A stretch of DNA of 64,000 nucleotides from Fimenecus sp045545735 (GCA_045545735.1 JAZQBM010000010.1:1-64000); one strand, 5' to 3'; counted from the first letter of the stretch, positions 54,998 through 63,029 are shown. The notes: generated by a model from the letters alone, not told the origin. Numbers and translations: made by a program.

Positions 54998-56347
54998 TTA
55001 CCAATTAATTGTTTCGTTGTAGTCGTCATAGCCGTAGTTTCCTGCTGTATTTTTAAGGAGTTCAGCTATGTCAACTTTTTCCCCATAAGGGTCTTTTACG
55101 CTGATTTTCTTGAGAATTGGTTTTATTCTCTTTAAAAATGCTATAAAAACATCACCCTCGGGAGTGCCCTCATTATATGTCTGATTTCCGCGGAACACGT
55201 TACGAACAAGCACAGTTGCGTAGTCAATAAGTTTAACTTTTCTTATGCTCTTATCACATTTTATAAACAACAATCTTGCAAGAGTACCAAGTTTTACGGA
55301 GCAGAGAAGTTTGCCTGCCATACGTAGTGCAAATACAAGGCCTTTACTCTCTTTGATATGGAATTTTCTCATTGCACGGGTTGTATCATCACGCAAATCG
55401 AGTAAAATATTTCTAATCATTGCGTCAAATACGCTTGTCAAATACTCTTTACAGGTCATACCCTTTGTATCGTACTCGAAATCGGGTGTTTCAATACTTT
55501 CGATTTGTGCTGAATTTTCACCTAATGTTACAAGTCTTATGTATGACGGGTCTGCAATAATTGAGCCCGTTGTTATATCATAAAGTTTATTGCCCTTTTC
55601 GGTAGTAAACTCATTAATGCTTTGATTATGCATATGACCTGTAAAAACAAGATGCACGCCCTCGTCAGCAAGAAGTGTTGCGACGCTCTTGTAATCATAC
55701 ATAAGTGCCGATTTAATAATTGAGAAAATCGGTTGAATCGGCAATACGGGGTAATGACAGATTGCGAACATTGTTTGGTTGTCTTCCCTCGCCTTTTTTG
55801 TCTGTTCTTTAATCCATTCAACTTGTTTTTCTGTCAAACTGAACTGACCTTTTGTTTTAATGTCAGCATTAATTGCGAGAAGTCGTACATTTTCACTTAA
55901 CTGTGCAACATAAGAAAGATGCTCCTCATCAACTGCTATTGCATCGCTAAATCCAAAATCATTATAAAGTCCTATAAGTTCTTCTTTAGGTGTTGGTTCA
56001 GGCATATATCTGCCGTTTTCACCGAATGCAAACGGGTCGCCTTTCCAGTCGTGGTCGGCGGTAATAAGATAAACTTTTTTACCCTTTGCTTTAATATCAT
56101 AAAGAAGTTTTATGAATTTTTCGTGACTTTTACGTTCACCATTCTGAGTTAAGTCTCCAACAATAATCACGGTGTCAGACAAATCGGTTTCACCTAAATA
56201 TTTAAACACAGCATTATTAATACTTTCGGTTTCTGCAAAACATTTCTGCTCATAGTGCATAAAATCTTCGTAATCTTTACCGCTACAACCTAAATCAGTA
56301 TCAAAAAAATGCGGGTCAGTTAAAACTAAAAATTTGAATTCTTTCAT
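54998..56347 (-). CDS. Cytoplasmic calcineurin-like metallophosphoesterase
   Basis: A 449-residue protein with no signal peptide or membrane segment. Metal motifs are LTDPHFFDTD (about 10), GDLTQNGE (about 67), TADHDW (about 100; the usual GNHD is changed to ADHD), ICHYPVLP and TGHMHNQS. A helical C-terminal region of about 190 residues contains no recognised domain, but its placement after the catalytic domain is like the first half of the protein encoded at 3051. The substrate is unknown. ATG 56347 has GGAG before it; the frame opens six codons earlier. Confidence 0.85.
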   Translation of the reverse strand: MKEFKFLVLTDPHFFDTDLGCSGKDYEDFMHYEQKCFAETESINNAVFKYLGETDLSDTVIIVGDLTQNGERKSHEKFIKLLYDIKAKGKKVYLITADHDWKGDPFAFGENGRYMPEPTPKEELIGLYNDFGFSDAIAVDEEHLSYVAQLSENVRLLAINADIKTKGQFSLTEKQVEWIKEQTKKAREDNQTMFAICHYPVLPIQPIFSIIKSALMYDYKSVATLLADEGVHLVFTGHMHNQSINEFTTEKGNKLYDITTGSIIADPSYIRLVTLGENSAQIESIETPDFEYDTKGMTCKEYLTSVFDAMIRNILLDLRDDTTRAMRKFHIKESKGLVFALRMAGKLLCSVKLGTLARLLFIKCDKSIRKVKLIDYATVLVRNVFRGNQTYNEGTPEGDVFIAFLKRIKPILKKISVKDPYGEKVDIAELLKNTAGNYGYDDYNETINW

Positions 56348-56407
56348 AATAATCTCCATCATCAAAATAAAGCCTACACATTATATGTAGGCTTTAATAA
56401 GTTATAA

Positions 56408-57910
56408 TTATTCTGTAACGACTAATCCTTCTGCTTCACGTTTTGCTTGAAGTGCCGCAACCATATCTTTCTTTTCTTTACCGGCAATCTTATAAAAGAA
56501 CATTGGGATTGAGCAAAGCAACATACTCACACCAGGTACAATTGAAACAAGTGAGAACATTGCAAATCTCATTTCAGGCGGCATGTCAAGTGCTGAAACA
56601 ACTGCAGTTGATGAATACATCTGTGCAGGGTCAAGACCGATTACCATATACATAATAACGATACCTGATGTTGCAAATGCATTACCAATTTTATTGATAA
56701 AGCCCTGACAAGCAGCACCGAGAGCATTGTCACGGAAACCTGTTTTAAGTTCCATATAGTCAAGACAGTCACCAATCATTGCAAGGCAAACTGTGTTGAT
56801 AACGCCAAGTGGAATACAAGAAATAATGATAAAAGGAATACAAGCATACAAATTCATTGTAAACCAACCAACAAGAGTTGTGATGATACTTGCTACAAAA
56901 CCTGCAAGACAAGTTGTAATAACAAGTTTCTTATAATCAAACTTTTTCATAAGTTTCGGCATAAAGAGTGTTGCACCAAAAAGGCCAATAATTGAACTAA
57001 TCTGGAATACTGTTTTAACTGTTGAAATACTTGACTCGATTGCAGCATTTCTCTCCGCCTCTGTTGCAAGTGTTGCAAGGTCAGGACCGATGTAGAATGA
57101 ATAACGTGCAACGTGAATAGCCGCAGCAGAAACCATATAACGACCACTTGAAAGAATACCCATTAAAAGAACGAGAACAAGTGGCTTACATTTGAAAATA
57201 CGAGAAAGCTGTGATGGTTCACCCTTCTCACGTTTTTTAACAGGCATTTTAACGTGTTCCTTAACACCTGTGCAAGCACGTGAATAAAGAATTGTACCAA
57301 GAACAACCGTTACAATTGCCATAATGAGATATTTTCTCTTTTGAATTGTAAGGAAATCTGTAACATTAGATTTTTCTGCCCATGAAGCAATAATAAAACC
57401 TACCACAAGGAAAAGTACTTCAGGAACTGCTGAACCGATTGAGTTGAAAATCTTACTTACAGAAATAACAGAGCTTCTTTCTTCTGAATCAGGTGTCATA
57501 ACATTTGGAAGTCCCCAAAACGAAACGTCACCAACTGTATAAATCATACCCCAAGCAACATAAACAATTGCTGAATAAATCATCATTTCTGTCTTATCAA
57601 GATTAGGGCTCATATACATTAAGAATGTTACAATTGCAATTGGAATCAATGCAAAACGTATGAACGGAAGCATTTTACCACTTTTAAGATTACTTCTATC
57701 AACAATCATACCCATAAGCGGGTCATTGATAGCATCCCATACTCGTGCTAAAAGCATAAGCAAAAGCACAAACATAGGTGACAACTGCAAAACATTAAGG
57801 TAATAGTCACTTATGTAACTTGACATAAGTGCATAAATCATACCCTGACCTAATCCGGCAACGCAGAACGCAGTCATCTCTTTCTTTTGAACATATTTTT
57901 TCTGTTCCAT
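56408..57910 (-). CDS. Sugar:cation symporter of the GPH (glycoside-pentoside-hexuronide) family, MFS
   Basis: A 500-residue inner-membrane carrier with about twelve hydrophobic helices. The N-terminal DAINDPLMGMIVDRS motif and the following region are characteristic of MelB/LacS-type GPH symporters, which import galactosides or glycosides with Na+ or H+. A charged loop in the middle (VKKREKGEPSQL) separates the halves. There is no EIIA domain as in LacS. A galactoside substrate would fit lacZ and galM in this window but is inference only. Confidence 0.88.
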   Translation of the reverse strand: MEQKKYVQKKEMTAFCVAGLGQGMIYALMSSYISDYYLNVLQLSPMFVLLLMLLARVWDAINDPLMGMIVDRSNLKSGKMLPFIRFALIPIAIVTFLMYMSPNLDKTEMMIYSAIVYVAWGMIYTVGDVSFWGLPNVMTPDSEERSSVISVSKIFNSIGSAVPEVLFLVVGFIIASWAEKSNVTDFLTIQKRKYLIMAIVTVVLGTILYSRACTGVKEHVKMPVKKREKGEPSQLSRIFKCKPLVLVLLMGILSSGRYMVSAAAIHVARYSFYIGPDLATLATEAERNAAIESSISTVKTVFQISSIIGLFGATLFMPKLMKKFDYKKLVITTCLAGFVASIITTLVGWFTMNLYACIPFIIISCIPLGVINTVCLAMIGDCLDYMELKTGFRDNALGAACQGFINKIGNAFATSGIVIMYMVIGLDPAQMYSSTAVVSALDMPPEMRFAMFSLVSIVPGVSMLLCSIPMFFYKIAGKEKKDMVAALQAKREAEGLVVTE

Positions 57911-57920
57911 ACTTATCTCC

Positions 57921-58625
57921 TTAATCCATTAATAATGTACTTGCGAATGTAAACTGTGCTGCATAGTACAACACGTGATTTATAATTACATTGGTTTTTG
58001 TGTTGCCACCTTCTTTGAAATAGATACTTGAAAGAACTAAATCAGAGAGTGTGAATAACACAGAACCTGCAATAAGCGTAATAAATTCTTTATTTGCACC
58101 GCAGAAAAGTACGCCGTTTATTGCGGCAAACATTGTGCCTGACAAGAAAATTGCATAAACACCTGTTATTTTCTTGAATCTGCCGTATTTTAAGCCCATT
58201 GGTTTTTCTAAAAGAAGAGTACATACCATAAATATTACTGATGAAAGCAAAGTTACAGGAATGTACCACCATTTTATTTCTGCATATTCACTAAAAATTG
58301 CAGGAATGAAGAAAATGTGTCCCATTATAAAGCACATAAATCCCGCGTATGTATAAATATGTTGGTGCTGTTTATAAACATATTTCAAGTCAAGCCAAAT
58401 GTCACCCATAAGGCTGAATATGAAACCTAAAATCATAAGCACACCATACTCAAAGTGTTTTCTATTCATTGCAAACGCCACGAATGCAGTTGCAATAAAG
58501 CAAGCAGATGCTAACGCTTTAACAAACATTGCCTTAAGTCCGCCAACTTGTACTCTTAAAACCAAGAATACTATGGTAACAATAGCACCTACAGTAACAA
58601 CGCCTGCAAATAAATTAGTTAACAT
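57921..58625 (-). CDS. YhhN/TMEM86 family membrane protein (lysoplasmalogenase-like)
   Basis: A 234-residue integral membrane protein with about eight helices. The patterns GFIFSLMGDIWLD, GFMCFIMGHIFF and GSVLFTLSDLVLS, with conserved Asp and His residues, match the YhhN family, whose animal members hydrolyse the vinyl-ether bond of lysoplasmalogens. Plasmalogens are common in anaerobic Clostridia, so that activity is reasonable but unproven. It starts 10 nt before the GPH transporter gene and is probably cotranscribed with it. Confidence 0.85.
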   Translation of the reverse strand: MLTNLFAGVVTVGAIVTIVFLVLRVQVGGLKAMFVKALASACFIATAFVAFAMNRKHFEYGVLMILGFIFSLMGDIWLDLKYVYKQHQHIYTYAGFMCFIMGHIFFIPAIFSEYAEIKWWYIPVTLLSSVIFMVCTLLLEKPMGLKYGRFKKITGVYAIFLSGTMFAAINGVLFCGANKEFITLIAGSVLFTLSDLVLSSIYFKEGGNTKTNVIINHVLYYAAQFTFASTLLMD

Positions 58626-58709
58626 ATAATCCCCTACCTATCTAAATTTTCCCATAAAGAAATTATACCAATAATTACAAGTTAATGCAACTATCAGTAT
58701 AACCAAATT

Positions 58710-58889
58710 TTAGTTCTGTTTTTTGACAATGCCGTACTCATCATAAAGTCTGTAATATGGGCATTGATAGTTTGACGAGGTTAAAAACCGTACCATTTCG
58801 TCTTCATCAAGATTAATGTCACAACAGTATTCTTCAAGCTCGTCATCATAATAGTAATTTACGCAGGATTCACAATTTGTTTTTGCCAT
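58710..58889 (-). CDS. Small DUF6472-like Cys-rich protein
   Basis: A 59-residue acidic protein. Cys residues lie in NCESCVNY, EEYCCDINLDEDEM and YQCPYYR, in a pattern suited to binding a zinc ion. Start MAKTNCESC is supported by GGTGA before ATG 58889; a longer frame reaches 58901. The sequence agrees with what I recall as DUF6472 in Clostridia; no function is known. It stands alone between the YhhN gene and the structured repeats. Confidence 0.8.
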   Translation of the reverse strand: MAKTNCESCVNYYYDDELEEYCCDINLDEDEMVRFLTSSNYQCPYYRLYDEYGIVKKQN

Positions 58890-58942
58890 ATTCATCACCA
58901 AAAATATTATAGCAAATTAAACACAAAATGCAAAGAGTAAAA

Positions 58943-58990
58943 TAAAAAATACCGCGAGCCGAACGACACGCGGTATACGAAAAATATGCC
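58943..58990 (+). repeat. Partial structured element (3' half), beside copy E
   Basis: ATACCGCGAGCCGAACGACA and CGCGGTATACGAAAAATATG match the 3' half of the family, including the strong ATACCGCG/CGCGGTAT stem. The 5' half is missing. Confidence 0.7.
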
Positions 58991-58998
58991 ACACATAA

Positions 58999-59101
58999 CT
59001 TTTTGAACAGATTTTTGTAAGGCAATGTTGCCGAGACGAAGTTGTATGTGCTATACCACGAGTCGATGGCAACGAAGTATTGCAGAAAATATGCCAAAAA
59101 G
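58999..59101 (+). repeat. Dispersed ~100-nt structured element, copy E
   Basis: Outer pairing CTTTTTG (58999-59005) with CAAAAAG (59095-59101) and TTTTTGTAA with TTGCAGAAA. The inner helix is GTTGCC (59027-59032) with GGCAAC (59068-59073): both strands differ from copies B and D but remain perfectly complementary. It ends 1 nt before the malic enzyme stop codon. Confidence 0.8.
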
Positions 59102-59102
59102 A

Positions 59103-60275
59103 CTATATTCTTGCTACGCCTGTTTCTTTAGCAGTCTTAATAACTGCTTTTGCAACTACTTCTGCAACACGTTTATCAAGTGCCGGAGCAATAATATTTT
59201 CTTCTGTGATTTCATCATCAGGAATGAGAGAAGCAAGTGCATAAGATGTTGCGACTTTCATTTCTTCATTAATGCAAGATGCTCTGCAGTCAAGAGCACC
59301 ACGGAAAATACCCGGAAATGCAAGAACGTTGTTAATCTGGTTAGGGAAATCCGAACGACCTGTACCCACAACTCTTGCACCTGCCTTTTTGGCAAGGTCA
59401 GGCATAATTTCAGGTGTTGGGTTAGCCATTGGGAACATAATAGCATCGCTATTCATTGATTTAACCATTTCTTCAGTAACAATGTTTGGTGCAGAAACAC
59501 CGATAAACACGTCCGCACCCTTCATAGCATCAGCAAGAACGCCGGTTTTATGTTCAAGGTTTGTAACCTTTGCAACTTCAGCCTGAGCTTCATTCAACTG
59601 CTCGTCGCCCTCACAGATAATGCCGAAACGGTCAACAAATGTAAGGTTTTTAACACCCATATTGAGAAGGTGTTTACCAATTGCAATACCTGCACTGCCT
59701 GCACCGTTGATTACAACCTTAACTGTTCCAATATCTTTTTTTACAAGTTTAAGTGCATTAAGTAATGCAGCAGCAACAACAATAGCAGTACCGTGCTGGT
59801 CATCGTGGAAAATCGGAATATCACAGATTTCTTTTAACTTTCTTTCAATTTCAAAGCAACGAGGCGCTGAAATATCTTCAAGGTTAATTCCACCAAATGA
59901 GCCTGAAATAAGATAAATTGTTCTTACAATCTCGTCAACATCCTTTGAACGAACGCAAATCGGGAACGCATCAACATCAGCAAATGCTTTAAAAAGTGCA
60001 CATTTGCCTTCCATAACAGGCATACCTGCCTCAGGGCCGATGTCCCCAAGGCCAAGAATTGCAGTACCATCAGTAATTACAGCAACAAGGTTGTGACGAC
60101 GAGTAAGTTCAAAGCTTTTGTTATAATCCTTGTTGATTTCAAGACAAGGCTCTGCAACGCCGGGTGTATATGCAAGAGATAAATCCTCTCTTGTGTTGAT
60201 GGGGGCACGAGAAACTACTTCGATTTTTCCGCCCCACTCATAATGCTTTTTAAGTGATTCTTGTCTGATATCCAT
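59103..60275 (-). CDS. Malic enzyme (NAD(P)-dependent malate dehydrogenase, decarboxylating)
   Basis: A 390-residue oxidoreductase converting malate to pyruvate and CO2. The catalytic Tyr lies in LAYTPGVAEPC (about 37) and a Lys in GKCALFKAFADVDAFP (about 90); the dinucleotide site is VVINGAGSAGIAIG (about 185). The short single-domain bacterial form lacks the PTA-like domain. It is 4 nt after the LDH2-type dehydrogenase gene, indicating one operon for C3/C4 acid metabolism. Confidence 0.95.
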   Translation of the reverse strand: MDIRQESLKKHYEWGGKIEVVSRAPINTREDLSLAYTPGVAEPCLEINKDYNKSFELTRRHNLVAVITDGTAILGLGDIGPEAGMPVMEGKCALFKAFADVDAFPICVRSKDVDEIVRTIYLISGSFGGINLEDISAPRCFEIERKLKEICDIPIFHDDQHGTAIVVAAALLNALKLVKKDIGTVKVVINGAGSAGIAIGKHLLNMGVKNLTFVDRFGIICEGDEQLNEAQAEVAKVTNLEHKTGVLADAMKGADVFIGVSAPNIVTEEMVKSMNSDAIMFPMANPTPEIMPDLAKKAGARVVGTGRSDFPNQINNVLAFPGIFRGALDCRASCINEEMKVATSYALASLIPDDEITEENIIAPALDKRVAEVVAKAVIKTAKETGVARI

Positions 60276-60279
60276 TTAA

Positions 60280-61392
60280 TTAGTCCTCCCAAGGGAATTT
60301 ATATTGAGTAAGACCTAATTCGTCACGAATTTGAATAATTTCTTTCTGAACTGATTCATTAATTGGTACACCGCTTGCACGAGCAATACCGATTTCGTAC
60401 TCTTTCTCGCCTGCTGTGTATATTCTTTCAGCACCGGGTGCTTTCTTTGAAGCACGAACTGAACGAATAATATCACCAGCCTTTTTACGTGCTATATCTT
60501 CACCCATAAAGTGGTCAGTATCAATAGCAATAAACCAGTGACCGAGCTGATATGGACGAATGTTGCCATTTTCATCTTTACCGTCAAGGTCCTTACCGTA
60601 AGCACCGTCCTGAAGAATTGATGAGAAGAATTCTACTGCCATAGCAAAACCATAACCCTTGTAACCGCCAAGGTCTTCACCAATACCGCCAAGTGTTGTA
60701 AGAGCAGCTGTACCACCACGGATTTTCTTAAGAGCAACACCTGCATCACCCTCAATAGCCTCACCGTCAAGACCGATAATTGTGCCGGGATGAACATCTT
60801 CACCAATTCTCTCATAATATTCGACTTTACCGTTCTGTGTAATTGATGTTGCACAGTCAAAGTTAAAATCGAATGCCTCGTCAGTAGGAACACCAATTGT
60901 GAATGGGTTTGTACCGAACATACCCTCAACGCCGAATGTTGGTGCAACTGATGGACGAGCATTTGTACCTGTCATACCGATACAGCCAGCCTTTGTAGCC
61001 ATTGTTGAATAGTAACCCGCAATACCATAATGGCAAGAATTACGAACAACAACCATACCCATACCGTATTCTTTAGCCTTTGCAATAGCCATACTCATAG
61101 CCTTATGGCCGATTACCTGACCCATACCGTGATGACCGTCAACAACTGCTGTTGTAGGTGTTTCTTTAATAATTTCAAAGTTAGTTACAGGCTGTTGAAT
61201 ACCTGCCTTAATTCTGTCAAGATAAACAGGCTTGAAACGGTTTACACCGTGAGATTCAATACCTCTTTTGTCTGATGCAAGAAGAACATCTGCACAGATT
61301 TCAGCATCTTCTCTTGGGATTCCGTATCCAACAAAAGAATCAATTACGAAATTTGTAATCGTTTTCCAATCAACAATGTTTGTCTTTGCCAT
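60280..61392 (-). CDS. Malate/L-lactate dehydrogenase of the LDH2/MDG2 family
   Basis: A 370-residue NAD(P)-dependent dehydrogenase of the type that lacks a Rossmann fold (YbiC/YlbC/ComC-like). Conserved blocks are ADVLLASDKRGIESHGVNR, HYGIAGYYSTMA and the cofactor region GTNARPSVAPTFG with GTNPFTIGVP. Members reduce or oxidise malate, lactate or ureidoglycolate; the adjoining malic enzyme favours malate or lactate here. It is the first gene of the pair, behind a leader with a terminator-like hairpin. Confidence 0.92.
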   Translation of the reverse strand: MAKTNIVDWKTITNFVIDSFVGYGIPREDAEICADVLLASDKRGIESHGVNRFKPVYLDRIKAGIQQPVTNFEIIKETPTTAVVDGHHGMGQVIGHKAMSMAIAKAKEYGMGMVVVRNSCHYGIAGYYSTMATKAGCIGMTGTNARPSVAPTFGVEGMFGTNPFTIGVPTDEAFDFNFDCATSITQNGKVEYYERIGEDVHPGTIIGLDGEAIEGDAGVALKKIRGGTAALTTLGGIGEDLGGYKGYGFAMAVEFFSSILQDGAYGKDLDGKDENGNIRPYQLGHWFIAIDTDHFMGEDIARKKAGDIIRSVRASKKAPGAERIYTAGEKEYEIGIARASGVPINESVQKEIIQIRDELGLTQYKFPWED

Positions 61393-61414
61393 TACTATAT
61401 CTCCTTTTACGTAT

Positions 61415-61454
61415 AAAAAGTGTGCTGTACCAAATTAAAATTAATACTGCACAC
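61415..61454 (-). terminator. Terminator-like hairpin in the leader of the LDH2-malic enzyme operon
   Basis: GTGTGC (61449-61454 side) and GCACAC (61420-61425 side) pair on the minus strand, and the inner GTATTAA/TTGGTAC region adds G-U-rich pairs. TTTTT follows. It lies between promoter and start codon, so it may be an attenuator. Confidence 0.5.
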
Positions 61455-61475
61455 TTATTATTTATTTTCAATTAA

Positions 61476-61503
61476 ATTATACTCCACAAAATATTAAAGT
61501 CAA
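61476..61503 (-). promoter_or_regulatory. Promoter of the LDH2-malic enzyme operon
   Basis: TTGACT (61498-61503), 16-nt spacer and TATAAT (61476-61481) on the minus strand. Confidence 0.75.
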
Positions 61504-61568
61504 GGCAAATTTGATATTTTTTTAACAAATTTGAGTTGGGTTCGATTCCCTACATCAAAATAACACGA

Positions 61569-61601
61569 AAAAAGAGTACACAAATTGCGTACTCTTTTTT
61601 A
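61569..61601 (-). terminator. Hairpin terminator behind the tRNA-like relic
   Basis: AAAGAGTACGCAATTTG and GTGTACTCTTTTTT form a stem on the minus strand. Confidence 0.75.
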
Positions 61602-61602
61602 T

Positions 61603-61735
61603 GGTGACCCGGACGGGAATTGAATTATAGACTCACAATGCGAATGAGGGATTCGCATTGTGCTCTTCGCTAAAAACGATATACTATATCGTTTTCTTAA
61701 CGCTCAGACCCTCTCGGGTTCTCACCCGCCGGCAA
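61603..61735 (-). pseudogene. tRNA-like relic sharing its 3' end with tRNA-Glu
   Basis: Its final 20 or so nt on the minus strand, ending TTCCCGTCCGGGTCACCA, match tRNA-Glu next door, including the encoded CCA, but the 5' strand of the T arm is changed and the body is about 133 nt. The body holds ACCC-GAGA-GGGT, a hairpin CGTTA...AAAACGATAT / ATATCGTTTT...TAGCG and CACAATGCGAA / TTCGCATTGTG; GGTGA near the 5' end can pair with TCACC at the 3' end. No standard anticodon arm is visible. Most likely a recombined tRNA pseudogene; a functional tRNA-like RNA is not excluded. Confidence 0.6.
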
Positions 61736-61770
61736 AAAGAAAAAGTCGCACTTTCGTACGACTTTTCTTT
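61736..61770 (-). terminator. Terminator of the tRNA-Met-tRNA-Glu unit
   Basis: AAAAGTCG and CGACTTTT around GTGCGAAAGTA-type bases directly behind the tRNA-Glu CCA on the minus strand. Confidence 0.8.
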
Positions 61771-61771
61771 T

Positions 61772-61846
61772 TGGTGACCCGGACGGGAATCGAACCCGTG
61801 TTACCGCCGTGAAAGGGCGGTGTCTTAACCGCTTGACCACCGGGCC
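61772..61846 (-). tRNA. tRNA-Glu (TTC)
   Basis: A 75-nt cloverleaf on the minus strand: acceptor GGCCCGG/CCGGGTC, anticodon arm CCGCC-CTTTCAC-GGCGG with anticodon TTC, T arm ACGGG-TTCGATT-CCCGT and an encoded CCA at 61772-61774. Confidence 0.97.
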
Positions 61847-61851
61847 ATATT

Positions 61852-61928
61852 TGGTAGCGGCAACGGGACTTGAACCTGTGACCTTCCGGGTATGAACCGG
61901 ACGCTCTAGCCAACTAAGCTATGCCGCC
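61852..61928 (-). tRNA. tRNA-Met (CAT), elongator type
   Basis: A 77-nt cloverleaf on the minus strand: acceptor GGCGGCA/TGCCGCT-type, anticodon arm TCCGG-TTCATAC-CCGGA with anticodon CAT, and an encoded CCA at 61852-61854. A-T or G-C pairing at the first acceptor position, rather than the C-A mismatch of initiators, favours elongator Met; a tRNA-Ile2 cannot be fully excluded. It is 5 nt upstream of tRNA-Glu on one transcript. Confidence 0.93.
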
Positions 61929-61956
61929 ATGTAGCCGCCGTTTTGACGGCTTGATT

Positions 61957-61985
61957 ATTATAATATAAGAGTTTTGTTTTGTCAA
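61957..61985 (-). promoter_or_regulatory. Promoter of the tRNA-Met-tRNA-Glu unit
   Basis: Consensus TTGACA (61980-61985), 17-nt spacer and TATAAT (61957-61962). A GCCGT/ACGGC hairpin lies in the short 5' leader. Confidence 0.85.
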
Positions 61986-62037
61986 CAACTTTTTACAAAT
62001 ATTTTTATCTTTTTTCGAAAAATTATTTATTAAAATA

Positions 62038-62060
62038 AAAAGGGCGATTTGCGAATCGCC
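62038..62060 (-). terminator. GGGCGATTT-type hairpin terminator
   Basis: GGGCGATTCGCAAATCGCCC on the minus strand followed by TTTTTATTTT, about 90 nt after the lipoprotein gene stop. Confidence 0.7.
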
Positions 62061-62112
62061 CAGAGTAGACAGACATAAAGACCTGCCCCTACATTAACTT
62101 AATTCATCCGAA

Positions 62113-62133
62113 GACAAGGAACCGTCCCCTGTC
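62113..62133. repeat. Inverted-repeat arm, left (GGAACCGTCCCCTGTC)
   Basis: GACAAGGAACCGTCCCCTGT and a second shorter CGTCCCCTGTC at 62139 lie just after the lipoprotein stop codon. The reverse-complement arm is at 62914. Confidence 0.8.
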
Positions 62134-62151
62134 TTTTACGTCCCCTGTCTT

Positions 62152-62850
62152 TTATGTTTCTGATTGGCTAAACACGGGCGGAGTGCAGAACTCACCATTT
62201 ATTTCCACAAAAGGAAATGTATAAACTAATTCTGGATGTTTTTTAAGTCTCAACCTTATAGACGGATATCTTTCTTCTGAAGTAACAGCGTTTATATCGT
62301 TTTTATCATATAAATGTGACTGCCAAAGTTCTTTTAATTCTATATTTGTTATCAAATCATAATCACTTTCATAGTATTCAACAATAAATTCTTCTATTTT
62401 ATAATTAAAAGGACTTAAAACATCTCCATGTACTAACATGAAAAATGCATTACTATATTTAACTAACAAAACATCATTGTCGCTTTTACCATCATTTGAG
62501 TAAACAACAAAATCTTGGTTTTTACAACAAGGTGTCATCTTTGAAAAATCCATTTTCCATCTTGAAAAGTTTTTTATACTTGTTTCAACAGTTTTATAAG
62601 AAGTGTATTCTTTTCCGTTTATTTTCCAAATATCTTTTTCAATAGAAATAGTTATTTGCTCAAAATTACAAGCTTCTTTATTTTTCAAGTTCCCTTCAAA
62701 AACACTTATTTGATTGTAAGATGTAGATATATTTTTTTCAGGTTCTAATGTATTGTTATTCAATTGTTCTTTTTCATTATTAACACTTAGCCCACAAGCA
62801 CTAAAAAGCAATAAAATAACTAATAAAAACAAAGGTCTAATCTTTTTCAT
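62152..62850 (-). CDS. Lipoprotein of unknown function, bracketed by inverted repeats
   Basis: A 232-residue lipoprotein with signal peptide and lipobox LLFSAC (Cys about 19). After a polar, Asn-rich linker (about 22-50) comes a mixed alpha/beta domain of which I do not recognise the family; it has segments ISIEKDIWKINGKEYTSYKT and NDVLLVKYSNAFFMLVHGD. Composition is more A/T-rich and Asn/Ile/Lys-rich than the flanking metabolic genes. ATG 62850 has AAAGGAG before it; a longer frame reaches 62874. The bracketing inverted repeats suggest recent acquisition (inference). Confidence 0.8.
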   Translation of the reverse strand: MKKIRPLFLLVILLLFSACGLSVNNEKEQLNNNTLEPEKNISTSYNQISVFEGNLKNKEACNFEQITISIEKDIWKINGKEYTSYKTVETSIKNFSRWKMDFSKMTPCCKNQDFVVYSNDGKSDNDVLLVKYSNAFFMLVHGDVLSPFNYKIEEFIVEYYESDYDLITNIELKELWQSHLYDKNDINAVTSEERYPSIRLRLKKHPELVYTFPFVEINGEFCTPPVFSQSET

Positions 62851-62913
62851 AGTGTGCACTCCTTTCATCTGCAATCCATCTGAGAATCATCTATAGGCAG
62901 TCCACCACACATA

Positions 62914-62934
62914 GACAGGGGACGGTTCTCTGTC
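62914..62934. repeat. Inverted-repeat arm, right (GACAGGGGACGGTTC)
   Basis: GACAGGGGACGGTTCTCTGT is the reverse complement of the left arm at 62113-62133 except for two central bases. It lies upstream of the lipoprotein gene. Confidence 0.8.
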
Positions 62935-63029
62935 TTCTTCAAATTTTCAAACATTTTTCTACCAACCCCTTGCGTATCAATTTTTCTTACAATTCAAATA
63001 TATCACTAATTTTATAAAAAGTCAAACGA

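Noticed and set aside
61722..61913. A 63-residue minus-strand ORF across the tRNA genes
   Set aside because: It is made of tRNA-Met, tRNA-Glu and terminator sequence read as codons and has no ribosome site.
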